Shown here one piece after another: positions 16,320 to 25,312 of a stretch of DNA of 64,000 bases. Source of the DNA: Falsiroseomonas frigidaquae. Lineage in GTDB: Bacteria; Pseudomonadota; Alphaproteobacteria; Acetobacterales; Acetobacteraceae. Every line of letters begins with the position of its first letter. Position 1 is the first letter of the stretch. The notes beneath the pieces are model-generated. The model did not search any database, was not told where the DNA came from, and worked only from the letters and a program-made list of their open reading frames with translations. Both the position numbers and the translations under genes were made by a program. The stretch covers positions 868,001-932,000 of the forward strand of contig NZ_JAAVTX010000001.1 of the NCBI RefSeq assembly GCF_012163145.1. The letters are read 5' to 3'.

Positions 16320-16400
16320 ATGCGCCCGATTTCCACCGACCCGCTCCTCGCCCTGATCGACAGCATCTACTTCGCCATCATGCGGCGCGTGCGGTCCTGA
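16320..16400 (+). CDS. Putative 26-aa microprotein
   Basis: The frame begins MRPISTDPLLALIDSIYFAI and ends RRVRS-type, with an amphipathic or short membrane-seeking helix in the middle and a basic end. A perfect AGGAGG sits 7 bases before the ATG but is sequestered in a hairpin (16293-16314). No family is recognised. An overlapping 22-aa frame in another phase (16288-16356) could act as an upstream reading frame. From 16401 to 16555 I see nothing further. Coding status depends mainly on the exceptional ribosome-binding site. Confidence 0.45.
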   Translation: MRPISTDPLLALIDSIYFAIMRRVRS

Positions 16401-16555
16401 GGCGGAGGCCTCACGCCAAAGCCACTGATGGGAGCCTGCGCCTGCCGATGGCGGGCGAGCGGCCGGATGGCGGCCGCGCCAGGTGGCGCGTAGCCAAGCC
16501 GGCGGATGCGTCGGCGATCGAGGCGGTGATCGGTCACGATCACCGGGATCTGGTA

Positions 16556-17026
16556 TCAGTAGGCCACCCGGTCGGGCTTCGCCGCCCATTCGGCAAAGAC
16601 CTCCAGCGCCTCCGCCCCCAGCAGGCGCTGCATGGGCAGGCTGCGATGCGCGATCGGCTTCGGGATCTCGGCATAGAGGAAGGCATCGTCGAAGCCGATG
16701 CCGGCGGCCTGCTCCCGGTCATTCGCATAGACCACACGGTCGCAACGCGACCAGTACAGCCCCGCCAGGCACATCGGGCAGGGCTCGCAGCTGGTGAATA
16801 CCGTGGCGCCGCGCAGGTCGAAGCGGCCGAGCGCGGTGCAGGCGCGGCGGATGGCGACAATCTCCGCATGGGCGGTCGGGTCGTTGGTGCTGGTCACCTG
16901 GTTCCAGCCCTCCGCCACCACCCGCCCCTCCAGCACCACCACCGCCCCGAAGGGACCACCCGCGCCGCCTTCCATGCCGCGGCGGGACAGGGCGATGGCG
17001 TGGCGCATGAAATCCTCGTCCGTCAT
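16556..17026 (-). CDS. guaD: Guanine deaminase
   Basis: This 156-aa member of the cytidine/deoxycytidylate deaminase fold converts guanine to xanthine. Zinc ligands are H53 in TAHAE, with catalytic E55, and C83 and C86 in CEPCPMC. The 'GGPFGAVVV', 'TSTNDPTAHAE' and 'GFDDAFLYAEI.KP' segments and the final Tyr match Bacillus-type GuaD in order and length. I start at 17026, where GAGG lies 5 bases upstream. It is divergent from the luciferase-like gene, 55 bp away. Confidence 0.82.
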   Translation of the reverse strand: MTDEDFMRHAIALSRRGMEGGAGGPFGAVVVLEGRVVAEGWNQVTSTNDPTAHAEIVAIRRACTALGRFDLRGATVFTSCEPCPMCLAGLYWSRCDRVVYANDREQAAGIGFDDAFLYAEIPKPIAHRSLPMQRLLGAEALEVFAEWAAKPDRVAY

Positions 17027-17081
17027 GGCCACCTCGACGCGCGGGGGCATAGGCCCCACCTTGCGGGCTGGAGGGTCCATG

Positions 17082-18119
17082 ATGCCGCTCGCGCTGTCCA
17101 TTCTCGACCAATCGACCATCGCCTCCGGCCGCGGTGCGGATGAGGCGATCCGGGAGACGCTGGCGCTGGCCAGGCTGGCGGACCAATGGGGCTATCGCCG
17201 CTACTGGCTGGCGGAGCACCACAACAGCGCCTCCCACGCCGGGACCGCGCCGGAGGTACTGGCAGCGGCCATCGCGGCCACCACCCAGCGCATCCGCATC
17301 GGCACCGCCGGCGTGATGCTGCCGCATTATTCGGCGCTGAAGGTGGCGGAGCAGTTCCGGGTGCTGGAGTCGATCGCGCCCGGCCGCATCGACCTCGGCG
17401 TCGGCCGCGCCCCGGGCTCGGATGGCCGCACCGCCTATGCGCTGAACCCGGATGCGGCGGCGGCGGCGGATCGCTTTCCGCAGCAGGTGCAGGACCTGAT
17501 GGGCTGGCTCGGCGACGGGCTGCCGGAAAGCCACCCCTTCCGGATGGTCACCGCCAACCCCGCCATCCCGACCCGGCCGGAGGTCTGGATCCTCGGCAGC
17601 TCGGATTTCGGCGCCCAGCTCGCCGCCTATTTCGGCCTGCCCTACTGCTTCGCCCATTTCATCACCGATGGGCGCGGCAGCGAGGAGGCGATGGGCCTGT
17701 ATCGCGAGGGATTCCGGCCGCATCCCGGCGTGCCGGGCCGGCTGGCGAAGCCGCAGGGTGTCGTTGCGGTTTACGCCCTCACGGCTTCGACGGAAGCCGA
17801 GGCGTTCCGCCACTTCCGGTCCCGCGCCATCTGGCGCCTGTCCCGCGACCGCGGAGTCTATCCGCCGCTGCCCTCCGTCGAGGAGGCCGAGGCCTATTCC
17901 CTGACATCGGAGGAAGCCGCCAAGATCGAGCGCATGCGCGCCCGCGCGCTGGTCGGCGCCCCGGAACAGGTCGCCGCGCGCCTGGCGGCGCTGGCCGCGG
18001 CGCATGGGGTGGAGGAGGTCGCGGTGCTGACCCCCTGCCACGATCCGAAGGCCCGGCAGGACAGTTTTCGCCTGTTGGCAGAGGCGGTGGCGTCCGTCAG
18101 CCTGTCCGCAGCGGCCTGA
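17082..18119 (+). CDS. LLM-class flavin-dependent oxidoreductase (luciferase-like, YhbW type)
   Basis: This 345-aa (beta/alpha)8-barrel protein has 'YRRYWLAEHHNSASHAGTAP' split across the early strand-loop, 'IRIGTAGVMLPHYSALKVAEQF' and 'RIDLGVGRAPGSDGRT', all hallmarks of the MsnO8/YhbW branch of luciferase-like monooxygenases. These use reduced FMN on usually unknown substrates. Two ATGs lie in tandem; the second (17082) has a GGAGG site at 7-base spacing and is preferred. It is divergent from guaD. Confidence 0.9.
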   Translation: MPLALSILDQSTIASGRGADEAIRETLALARLADQWGYRRYWLAEHHNSASHAGTAPEVLAAAIAATTQRIRIGTAGVMLPHYSALKVAEQFRVLESIAPGRIDLGVGRAPGSDGRTAYALNPDAAAAADRFPQQVQDLMGWLGDGLPESHPFRMVTANPAIPTRPEVWILGSSDFGAQLAAYFGLPYCFAHFITDGRGSEEAMGLYREGFRPHPGVPGRLAKPQGVVAVYALTASTEAEAFRHFRSRAIWRLSRDRGVYPPLPSVEEAEAYSLTSEEAAKIERMRARALVGAPEQVAARLAALAAAHGVEEVAVLTPCHDPKARQDSFRLLAEAVASVSLSAAA

Positions 18120-18131
18120 TCAGCCGCCCGA

Positions 18132-18521
18132 TCATCCGCGCGGAAATTCCGGCGCCCGGCGCCGATGCCGGCGCCTCGCGCGCTGCCGGGCCGCGGCCTC
18201 GGCCAGCGCGGGCAGGCCGAGCAGCGGCGCCGTCAGCACCGCCAGCAGCCCGAAGCCTGCGCCCCAGTGTGCCCCGCCCAGCATCAAGGCAGCGCCGGAT
18301 GCGGTCCAGGTCACAGCGTTGATCGCCAGGCCAATGCCGAACAGCCAGCGCATCCGCCGCAACCGGGCGGCGGCCTCGGCCGGATCGCCCTCGGTCCAGG
18401 GGGTGCCGCGGGGGGAAACTTCGTAGAGCCGGCCCGGGTCGATCCGGAACGGCGGGCGACTCAGCGCCGCATCACGACGAAGACGGGCCGCCCCTGCTGC
18501 CGGGCGCGACGCAGGCGCCAC
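18132..18521 (-). CDS. Hypothetical membrane protein
   Basis: Up to 129 aa with two predicted membrane helices ('WLFGIGLAINAVTWTASGAAL' region and 'GFGLLAVLTAPLLGLPAL') and an Arg-rich C-terminus. The start is uncertain: the frame opens at 18521, overlapping the preceding gene by 61 bp, and a shorter start further in is quite possible. It is convergent with the luciferase-like gene, 12 bp apart. No family recognised. Confidence 0.55.
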   Translation of the reverse strand: MAPASRPAAGAARLRRDAALSRPPFRIDPGRLYEVSPRGTPWTEGDPAEAAARLRRMRWLFGIGLAINAVTWTASGAALMLGGAHWGAGFGLLAVLTAPLLGLPALAEAAARQRARRRHRRRAPEFPRG

Positions 18522-18760
18522 CAGATGGAGCCGGCGCCGATCAGCCCGGCCACCAGCAGCACCGGCAGGATCAGGCCGACGAACACCACGGCGAGCGAGG
18601 CCAGCACCAGGCCGCCAGCGATCAGCGCGACCAGCAGCGCAACCCCGCCGACCCGCGCCAGGACGCGGTCAAGCAGGCCGGGCTGCCGCGGGGTTGGCGG
18701 CTGCGTGAACTGCCCGTCAGGCGTCATATCGATGACAGGCGGGGGGCGATTCGGTTCCAT
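18461..18760 (-). CDS. Small hypothetical membrane protein
   Basis: A 99-aa protein with a Pro-rich N-terminus (about residues 1-28), then two closely spaced hydrophobic helices (about residues 38-77) and a basic C-terminus. No recognised family. It is in the same direction as the gene after it and recJ behind it, but separated from recJ by about 70 bp, so it may have its own promoter. Confidence 0.65.
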   Translation of the reverse strand: MEPNRPPPVIDMTPDGQFTQPPTPRQPGLLDRVLARVGGVALLVALIAGGLVLASLAVVFVGLILPVLLVAGLIGAGSIWWRLRRARQQGRPVFVVMRR

Positions 18761-18832
18761 GGGCCGTCATGTTGCCCGCCGGACGCCCTCGTTCAAGGGC
18801 GAAGCTGTTACGACCTGTGACACCTCATCCAA

Positions 18833-20656
18833 CTACCCGACCGGCGCCGCATCCACCACATGGAAGCCGGCGGTCACGCTGTCGTTCCAGCTTTCGGCGC
18901 GCAGATGGCCAGCCAGGTGCAGCGTGCCGCCGCCCAGCAGCGCGGCGGCCAGCGGGCCTTCCTTGGCGCGGAAGCAGATCGCCTTCAGGCGGCCGCTGCC
19001 GCCCTCGCCTTCCAGGAATGCGCGGATGGTGCCGCCTTCCTTGCCCACCCGGTCGGCGCGGACCACCCGGGCGCGGGACAGCACGAAGACGGGTTCGTCA
19101 TTGCCGGCGCCGAAGGGGGCGAGGCGGGCGATCTGACTGGCGACCTCCACCGTGGCACCCGCCACGGCGAGCGAGCCTTCCACCGGCAGATCCGCCGCAC
19201 CCGGCAGGTCCGCAGCATGCGACAGGCGCTCATCCAGGAAGGAATGGAACTCCCCCTCGCGCGCCGCGAGGAAGGAAAATCCGGCGGCCATGGCGTGCCC
19301 ACCGCCGGTCTCCAGCAGCCCGGCCTGACGCGCGGCGATGATGGCCGCGCCCAGATCCACCCCGGCGACGGAGCGGCCGGAGCCCTTGGCCAGCCCGTTG
19401 TTCAGGCCGGCGACGCAGGCCGGGCGGTTATACTTTTCCTTCATCCGGCCGGCGACGATGCCCACCACGCCGGGGTGCCAGCCTTCGCCCACCACCAGCA
19501 GAACGGGGTGGCCGTGCTGCGCCTGGCGCTCGGCCTCGGCCATGGCGGCGGTCAGCACGTCCGCCTCCACCTCCTGCCGCCGCTTGTTCACCGCATCCAG
19601 CTTCTCCGCCATGGCGCGGGCCTCCAGCGGGTCATCCTCCAGCAGCAGGCGCAGCCCCAGATCGCTCTCATCGATGCGGCCGGAGGCGTTGATGCGCGGG
19701 CCGAGCAGGAAGCCGAGCGTGTGGGCGGTTGGCGAATCCTTGGCCAGCGCCACTTCCAGCAGCGCGGAGACGCCGGCCCGGCCGCGGCGGGCCATCACCT
19801 TCAGCCCCTGCGCCACCAAAGCGCGGTTCAGCCCGGTCAGCGGCATCACGTCGCAGACGGTGGCCAGCGCCACCAGATCCAGCAGATCCAGCAGCCTGGG
19901 TTCCGGCCTTGTGGCGAAGGCGCCGCGGCGGCGCATCTCCCGCACCGTGGCGACGCCCGCCAGGAAGGCCACCCCGGCGGCACACAGCATGCCGAGGCCG
20001 CTGGTGCAGTCCAGCCGGTTCGGATTGACCGCGGCGCGCACCACCGGCACCGGGCCTTCCGCCTTGTGGTGGTCCAGGATCACCACATCGGCCCGGCCGC
20101 GCGCCGCCTCCAGCGCCACCTCCGCCGCGATGCCGCAATCCACCGTGACGATCAGCGTGGCGCCGCGGTCGCACAGCGTGGCGATGGCACGTGCATTAGG
20201 GCCATAGCCCTCCGCGATGCGGTCCGGCACGTAATGGGTGACGCGGGCGCCGAGTTCGCGCAGCAGCCGCACGGTCAGCGCCCCGGAACAGGCGCCGTCC
20301 ACGTCGTAGTCGCCGAACACCACCACCTGCTCACCGGCCTGCGCCGCATCCGCCAGGCGGGACGCCGCCGCATCCATGTCCCGCAGGGTGGAGGGGTCCG
20401 GCATCAGGGCGCGCAGCGTAGGTTCTAGGAAATCGGCCGCCGCCTCGACCCCGACGCCGCGCGCCGCCAGCAGCCGCCCGACCAGTTCGGGCAGTTCCAG
20501 GCGCTGCGCGATGCCGAGCCCGGTGCGCGCATCGCCCTGGCGCCAGATCCAGCGCCGGCCGAGCGCGCTGCGGGCCACGCCCAGCGCGATCTCCGCGCCG
20601 GGCGCGCCCAACAGGGCGCCGGGGGCACCCAGAAGGGTCGCGGCCGCGTCGTTCAA
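18833..20656 (-). CDS. recJ: Single-stranded-DNA-specific exonuclease RecJ
   Basis: This 607-aa 5'-to-3' exonuclease acts on single-stranded DNA in recombination and mismatch repair. DHH-family motifs are visible: 'VVFGDYDVDGACSG' (motif I), 'TVDCGI' (II) and 'VVILDHHKAEG' (III), with a DHHA1 domain ('GGGHAMAAGF') and C-terminal OB-like domain. The start is a TTG at 20656 that overlaps the glpX stop (TTGA); the upstream residues 'LGVARSALGRRW' look conserved, which argues against a shorter start. Confidence 0.95.
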   Translation of the reverse strand: MNDAAATLLGAPGALLGAPGAEIALGVARSALGRRWIWRQGDARTGLGIAQRLELPELVGRLLAARGVGVEAAADFLEPTLRALMPDPSTLRDMDAAASRLADAAQAGEQVVVFGDYDVDGACSGALTVRLLRELGARVTHYVPDRIAEGYGPNARAIATLCDRGATLIVTVDCGIAAEVALEAARGRADVVILDHHKAEGPVPVVRAAVNPNRLDCTSGLGMLCAAGVAFLAGVATVREMRRRGAFATRPEPRLLDLLDLVALATVCDVMPLTGLNRALVAQGLKVMARRGRAGVSALLEVALAKDSPTAHTLGFLLGPRINASGRIDESDLGLRLLLEDDPLEARAMAEKLDAVNKRRQEVEADVLTAAMAEAERQAQHGHPVLLVVGEGWHPGVVGIVAGRMKEKYNRPACVAGLNNGLAKGSGRSVAGVDLGAAIIAARQAGLLETGGGHAMAAGFSFLAAREGEFHSFLDERLSHAADLPGAADLPVEGSLAVAGATVEVASQIARLAPFGAGNDEPVFVLSRARVVRADRVGKEGGTIRAFLEGEGGSGRLKAICFRAKEGPLAAALLGGGTLHLAGHLRAESWNDSVTAGFHVVDAAPVG

Positions 20657-21669
20657 CCGGCGAAGGCCGCGGGCTTCAGCGCGAAGTTGTGGTGACCCTC
20701 CACGTAGCGGACGGTGCCGGACTTCGAGCGCATGACGATGGAATGGGTGATCGCGCCCTTCCCGAAGTCGCGCACGCCGCGCAGCATCGGGCCGGTGGTC
20801 ACGCCGGTGGCGGCGAACATCACGTCGCCCTTCGCCATGTCAGTCATGGAATAGATGCGGCTGGCATCGGTGATGCCCATTTCCTTGGCGCGCAGCACCT
20901 GGTCCTCGCTCTCGAAGATCAGGCGGCCCTGCATCTGGCCGCCGATGCAACGCAGCGCCGCCGCCGCCAGCACGCCTTCCGGCGCCCCGCCGCTGCCCAT
21001 GTAGATGTCCACGCCCGTATCGAGCTGGGAAACCGCCACGACGCCGGAAACGTCGCCATCCGGGATCATCATGATGCGCGCCCCGGCGGCGCGGCAGCGC
21101 TTGATGATCTCCTTGTGCCGGTCGCGGTCCAGCAGGCAGACGACCAGGTCATTGACGCTGCGGCCCTTGGCCTTGGCCAGGTTCGCCAGGTTCTCCTCGA
21201 CCGAGGCGTCCAGGTGGACCACGCCCTCCGGCAGGCCGGGGCCAACCGCGATCTTGTCCATGTACACGTCCGGCGCGTGCAGGAAGCCGCCCTTCTGGGC
21301 CAGCGCCACGCAGGCCATGGCGTTGGGGCCGCCCTTGGCGGTGATGGTGGTGCCCTCCAGCGGGTCCACCGCGATATCCACCTCCGGCCCGCCACCGGCC
21401 TTGGCGTAGAGGCCGACCTTCTCGCCGATGTAGAGCATCGGCGCCTCGTCCATCTCGCCCTCGCCGATCACCACGGTGCCGGAGATGGCGACGGTGTCGA
21501 AGGCGCGGCGCATGGCTTCCACGGCGGCGCCATCGGCGGCGTTCTTGTCGCCGCGGCCCATCCAGCGGCTGGCGGCCAGGCCCGCGGCCTCCGTCACCCG
21601 GACCAGTTCAAGGGCCAGGTTGCGATCGACATGGACCTGACGGTCCATCTGCGGCGTGGTCTCGGACAA
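20653..21669 (-). CDS. glpX: Fructose-1,6-bisphosphatase class II
   Basis: This 338-aa enzyme hydrolyses fructose-1,6-bisphosphate in gluconeogenesis, and in some bacteria sedoheptulose-1,7-bisphosphate. Family motifs include 'GEGEMDEAPMLYIGE', 'VDPLEGTT' (metal-binding Asp/Glu) and 'GSGGAPEGVLAAAAL'. It starts with TTG at 21669, supported by GGAGGAAG 8 bases upstream; the later ATG at 21648 has no ribosome-binding site. It is followed by recJ with overlapping stop and start. Confidence 0.95.
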   Translation of the reverse strand: MSETTPQMDRQVHVDRNLALELVRVTEAAGLAASRWMGRGDKNAADGAAVEAMRRAFDTVAISGTVVIGEGEMDEAPMLYIGEKVGLYAKAGGGPEVDIAVDPLEGTTITAKGGPNAMACVALAQKGGFLHAPDVYMDKIAVGPGLPEGVVHLDASVEENLANLAKAKGRSVNDLVVCLLDRDRHKEIIKRCRAAGARIMMIPDGDVSGVVAVSQLDTGVDIYMGSGGAPEGVLAAAALRCIGGQMQGRLIFESEDQVLRAKEMGITDASRIYSMTDMAKGDVMFAATGVTTGPMLRGVRDFGKGAITHSIVMRSKSGTVRYVEGHHNFALKPAAFAG

Positions 21670-21776
21670 GGTGGCTTCCTCCGGATCGGGGCTGGGGGGC
21701 AGTCTCCGCCCACCGGCCAGGCGGATGTTGTGGCCCGGAACCGGGGGCGGCGGAAAGGGGGCTTAGCAGGCTGTGG

Positions 21777-21810
21777 AAAAGCCCTCTCCACCCAAATGGG
21801 TGAGAGGGCT
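21777..21810 (-). terminator. Rho-independent terminator downstream of hom
   Basis: On the minus strand there is a 13-bp stem with one bulged base (AGCCCTCTCACCC pairing with GGGTGGAGAGGGCT) and a short loop, followed by TTTT. It is about 100 bp past the hom stop and ahead of glpX, so glpX-recJ probably has its own promoter. Confidence 0.8.
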
Positions 21811-21864
21811 GGCCGAGGGGGGCGCTACGGGCGGCGGCAGCGTTCCATGCCGGGACGCCGCTCC

Positions 21865-21885
21865 GCCCCCATGAAGGATGGGGGC
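21865..21885. repeat. Perfect hairpin just after hom
   Basis: GCCCCCAT, loop GAAGG, ATGGGGGC: 8-bp perfect stem, 26 bases past the hom stop codon on the minus strand. It has no T-tract. It may stabilise the hom mRNA end upstream of the true terminator. Confidence 0.5.
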
Positions 21886-21911
21886 AGGGGTCTTTGTGCC
21901 GATTCCGGCCC

Positions 21912-23204
21912 CTACAACGCCTCGATGCGGATCATCGCCGGCGTCTCCAGCACGGCCTCTAGCGCCTCGATCCGGGCGATGGCGGCGCGCATCTGGGCTT
22001 CCTCGCAATCATGTGTTGTCACCACCACCGGCACCACCTCGCCCGGCGCCCTGCCGCGCTGCAGCATGGATTCCAGGCTGATATGGTGGTCGCGCAGCGC
22101 GGCGGTGACATCGGCGATGACGCCGGGCCGGTCCACCACCATCAGCCGCAGGTAATAGGCGCCGACGCGCTTCGACATGGGCACATTGGGCGCATGCGAG
22201 AGGTCCGGGGAGGCGACGCCCCAGACCGGCGTGGTGCGGCCGCGCGCCACATCGATCAGGTCGGCGCAGATGGCGCTGGCCGTCGGCCCCGCCCCGGCGC
22301 CGCGGCCTTCCAGCACGATGCGGCCGACGAAATCGCCCTCCGCCACCACCGCGTTGAACACGCCATCGACGCGCGCGATCGGGTGCGCTACCGGCACCAT
22401 GCAGGGGTGCATCCGCGTCTCGATGCCCGCATCGGTGCGCCGCGCGATGCCGAGCAGCTTGATGCGGTAGCCCAGCTCCTCCGCCAGCTTGATATCCAGG
22501 GCGGAGATGGCGCGGATGCCCTCGACATGCACGGCGTCGAAATCCACCGGGCGGCCGAAGGCCAGCGCGGCCAGGATCGCCAGCTTGTGGGCGGCGTCGA
22601 TGCCATCCACGTCGAAGGCCGGGTCGGCCTCCGCATAGCCCAGCTTCTGCGCCTCGCTCAGCGCCTGCGCGAATTCGATGCCGCGCTCGCGCATCTGCGT
22701 CAGGATGTAGTTGCAGGTGCCGTTGAGGATGCCGAGCACGCGGCTGATGTCATTCGCCGCCAGCCCCTCGCGCAGCGCCTTGATGGCCGGGATGCCGCCG
22801 GCCACCGCCGCCTCATAGGCCAAGGCGACGCCCTTGGACTCGGCCAGTGCCGCCAGTTCCGCGCCATGCACGGCCAGCAGTGCCTTGTTGGCGGTGACCA
22901 CCGGCTTGCCGGCCTTCAGCGCGGCGCGCACCAGATCCGCGCCCTGGCCCTCCGACCCGCCGATCGCCTCCACCACCACATCCACATTCGGGTCATGCGC
23001 CAGCGCCACCGGGTCATCGTACCAGCGCAGCCCGGCGATCGAGACGCCGCGGTCGCGCGTCCGGTCGCGGGCGGAGACGGCGGTGACGGCGATCGGCCGA
23101 CCGGCGCGGGCCGTGATGGTCGCGGCATTGTCGCGCAGCAGCGTCAGCACGCCGGCGCCCACCGTGCCGAGGCCGGCCACCGCGACGGAAAGCGGCTTGG
23201 TCAT
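21912..23204 (-). CDS. hom: Homoserine dehydrogenase
   Basis: This 430-aa enzyme reduces aspartate semialdehyde to homoserine on the route to threonine and methionine. An NAD(P)-binding 'VAGLGTVGAGV' is near the N-terminus; 'NGTCNYILTQM' and 'KLAILAALAFG' are catalytic-domain signatures. A C-terminal ACT domain ('YYLRLMVVDRPGVIADVTAALRD', split) suggests threonine feedback. The ATG at 23204 opens the Rossmann fold directly. It follows the aminotransferase gene by 22 bp, probably in one operon. Homoserine kinase is at 51873. Confidence 0.96.
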   Translation of the reverse strand: MTKPLSVAVAGLGTVGAGVLTLLRDNAATITARAGRPIAVTAVSARDRTRDRGVSIAGLRWYDDPVALAHDPNVDVVVEAIGGSEGQGADLVRAALKAGKPVVTANKALLAVHGAELAALAESKGVALAYEAAVAGGIPAIKALREGLAANDISRVLGILNGTCNYILTQMRERGIEFAQALSEAQKLGYAEADPAFDVDGIDAAHKLAILAALAFGRPVDFDAVHVEGIRAISALDIKLAEELGYRIKLLGIARRTDAGIETRMHPCMVPVAHPIARVDGVFNAVVAEGDFVGRIVLEGRGAGAGPTASAICADLIDVARGRTTPVWGVASPDLSHAPNVPMSKRVGAYYLRLMVVDRPGVIADVTAALRDHHISLESMLQRGRAPGEVVPVVVTTHDCEEAQMRAAIARIEALEAVLETPAMIRIEAL

Positions 23205-23226
23205 GTGCAGATATCCAATCGAGAAA

Positions 23227-24450
23227 TCAGGCCGCGTCGGGAGTTTCGACGGGGGCATCGACCGGCCCGGCATTGTCGGCGGTCAGGAAGTTCTTGATGC
23301 CGCGCATCGCCTGGCGAATGCGCTGGCTGTTCTCCACCAGCGCGATGCGGACATGGCCGTCGCCATGCTCGCCGAAGCCGATGCCCGGCGCGACGGCAAC
23401 CTTCGCCTTGGCCAGCAGCAGCTTGGCGAAATCGACCGAGCCGAGATGCTTGAAGCGGTCCGGGATCGGCGCCCAGAGGAACATCGAGCCCTCCGGGGAC
23501 GGCACCTGCCAGCCGGCGGAGGCCAGGCCCTTCACCATCACGTCGCGGCGTTCGCGGTACAGGTCGCGCATTTCCTGCACGCAATCCTGCGGCCCGTTCA
23601 GCGCGGCGGCGGCGGCGATCTGGATCGGCGCGAAGGCGCCGTAATCCAGGTAGGACTTCACCCGCGTCAGCGCCGAGACCAGCCGCGGATTGCCGGCGGC
23701 AAACCCCATGCGCCAGCCCGGCATGTTGTAGGTCTTCGACATGGAGGTGAATTCCACCGCCACATCCTTCGCACCCGGCACTTCCAGGATCGAAGGCGGC
23801 ACGTTCGAGCCGAAATAGATCTCGGCATAGGCGAGGTCGGACAGGATGAAGATCTCGTGCTTGCGCGCGAAATCGACGATCTGCCTGTAGAAATACAGAT
23901 CGGCCAGCATCGCCGTCGGGTTGGACGGGAAGTTCACGATCAGCGCCGTCGGCTTCGGCACCGAATGCTTCACCGCGCGGTCCAGCGCCGACAGCATGTC
24001 GTCATCCGGCGTGCAGGGAATGGACCGGACGGAGGCGCCGGCCAGCACGAAGCCGAACTGGTGGATCGGGTAGGACGGGTTCGGCACCAGGATGGTATCG
24101 CCCGGGCTGGTGATGGCCGCCGCCAGGTTGGCCAGCCCCTCCTTCGACCCGAGGGTGGCGACCACCTCCGTCTCCGGGTCCAGCTTCACGTTGAAGCGGC
24201 GGTCGTAATAGCCGGCCAGGGCCTTGCGCAGCCCGGGGATGCCCTTCGACGCGCTGTAGCGGTGCGTGCGGGGGTCGGCCACGGCCTCGATCAGCTTGGC
24301 GACGATATGCGGCGGCGTCGGGCTGTCCGGATTGCCCATTCCGAGGTCCACGATGTCCTCGGCGGCTGCGCGTGCCTTGGCCTTGGCCGAGTTCACCTCG
24401 GCGAAGACGTAGGGCGGCAGGCGCCGGATGCGGTGGAACTCCTCGGTCAT
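23227..24450 (-). CDS. Class I/II PLP-dependent aminotransferase (AlaC / LL-DAP aminotransferase-like)
   Basis: This 407-aa fold-type I aminotransferase has 'LGMGNPDSPTPPHIV', 'TLGSKEGLANLA' and 'NPSYPIHQFGF'. The PLP lysine lies in 'SMSKTYNMPGWRMGF'. It matches the AlaC branch (alanine/glutamate aminotransferase), often labelled LL-diaminopimelate aminotransferase. Genomic coupling with homoserine dehydrogenase suggests a role in aspartate-family or alanine synthesis. The specific donor cannot be decided from sequence. Confidence 0.92.
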   Translation of the reverse strand: MTEEFHRIRRLPPYVFAEVNSAKAKARAAAEDIVDLGMGNPDSPTPPHIVAKLIEAVADPRTHRYSASKGIPGLRKALAGYYDRRFNVKLDPETEVVATLGSKEGLANLAAAITSPGDTILVPNPSYPIHQFGFVLAGASVRSIPCTPDDDMLSALDRAVKHSVPKPTALIVNFPSNPTAMLADLYFYRQIVDFARKHEIFILSDLAYAEIYFGSNVPPSILEVPGAKDVAVEFTSMSKTYNMPGWRMGFAAGNPRLVSALTRVKSYLDYGAFAPIQIAAAAALNGPQDCVQEMRDLYRERRDVMVKGLASAGWQVPSPEGSMFLWAPIPDRFKHLGSVDFAKLLLAKAKVAVAPGIGFGEHGDGHVRIALVENSQRIRQAMRGIKNFLTADNAGPVDAPVETPDAA

Positions 24451-24514
24451 TTTCGTCGGGTCCGTGGCGTGAAGGGAAGCCGGGGGTGGAGGAAGGGCAG
24501 GATAGCCGAAGGGT

Positions 24515-25132
24515 TCAGTTGCCGCGAGGCGCCAGCAGATCCGCGCCCGGCGGCGGCGGCGGCGCCAGCAGATCCCCCATCGGCGCCGGCGGCGGGCCGG
24601 ACAGCGGCGGCGGGGCAGCCTGCGGCAGCGGTGCGGGCGCCGGCTGCGTCGCCGTGCCTGACTGCGTCGCCGTTCCTGGCTGCGTCGCCGTTCCTGACTG
24701 CGTCGCGGGGGGCGCTGGCGTGGCCGGAACCGTTGGCGCCGCGACGGCGGGTGCGAAGGGCGCGGGCACCGGCTCCAGCCGGATCGCCGGCACCGAAGCC
24801 AGGGTCGGCGGCGCCGGCGGCTGGCTGCCGGAGGTTACGGGTGCGGGGCTTCCCGTCATCCCGGTGCGGGACCCCTCGCGATCCGCGGCCAGGGCGGCGG
24901 ACAGGGCAGCCCGTTCCGCCGCGGTGGGCGGCACCGGCCGGGCCGGCACGGTGGCCAGGTTGGGGTAGGGCGCATCGCGGCCCGGCGGCGGTTCGCGCCC
25001 ATCCAGGTAGCCGCCGCTGACGTTGCGCCACCAGTAGCGCGGGTCGATATCCTGCGGCACGCCGCCGGAACATCCCGCCAGCAGCAGGACGCAGGCCAGC
25101 ACGGCGCCGGGCCGCGCTTGATCGCCCGGCAT
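24515..25132 (-). CDS. Proline-rich lipoprotein
   Basis: This 205-aa protein has a signal peptide and lipobox LLAGC (Cys near residue 21). After about 70 residues of folded-looking sequence it becomes Pro/Ala rich. There is a six-residue repeat, TATQPG/TATQSG, encoded by tandem 18-bp DNA units (about 24645-24710). The C-terminus repeats 'LLAPPPPPGADLLAPRG'. It has no recognised domain and is likely periplasm-facing. It is divergent from phaC, with about 180 bp between starts. Confidence 0.75.
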   Translation of the reverse strand: MPGDQARPGAVLACVLLLAGCSGGVPQDIDPRYWWRNVSGGYLDGREPPPGRDAPYPNLATVPARPVPPTAAERAALSAALAADREGSRTGMTGSPAPVTSGSQPPAPPTLASVPAIRLEPVPAPFAPAVAAPTVPATPAPPATQSGTATQPGTATQSGTATQPAPAPLPQAAPPPLSGPPPAPMGDLLAPPPPPGADLLAPRGN

Positions 25133-25312
25133 CCGGCCCTTACCTTCACAGTGTTTCCCGTGGCGTCCGACGCGCGGGTGCATGGCTTCCCAATCCTTCG
25201 CGCGCCGAGGGTTACCCCGAACCACCAGCCGGCGAAAGCACCAAGGCGAGGGTTCGGCGGGAAGACTCACCCGGGCGGGCGGCCGGCGGCGAATTCGGGG
25301 GAATGCGGGCGC

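Noticed and set aside
16226-17143. Plus-strand frame through the guanine deaminase region
   Set aside because: It begins with a poor TTG start, has no recognisable domain and overlaps guaD antisense, which has intact catalytic motifs.
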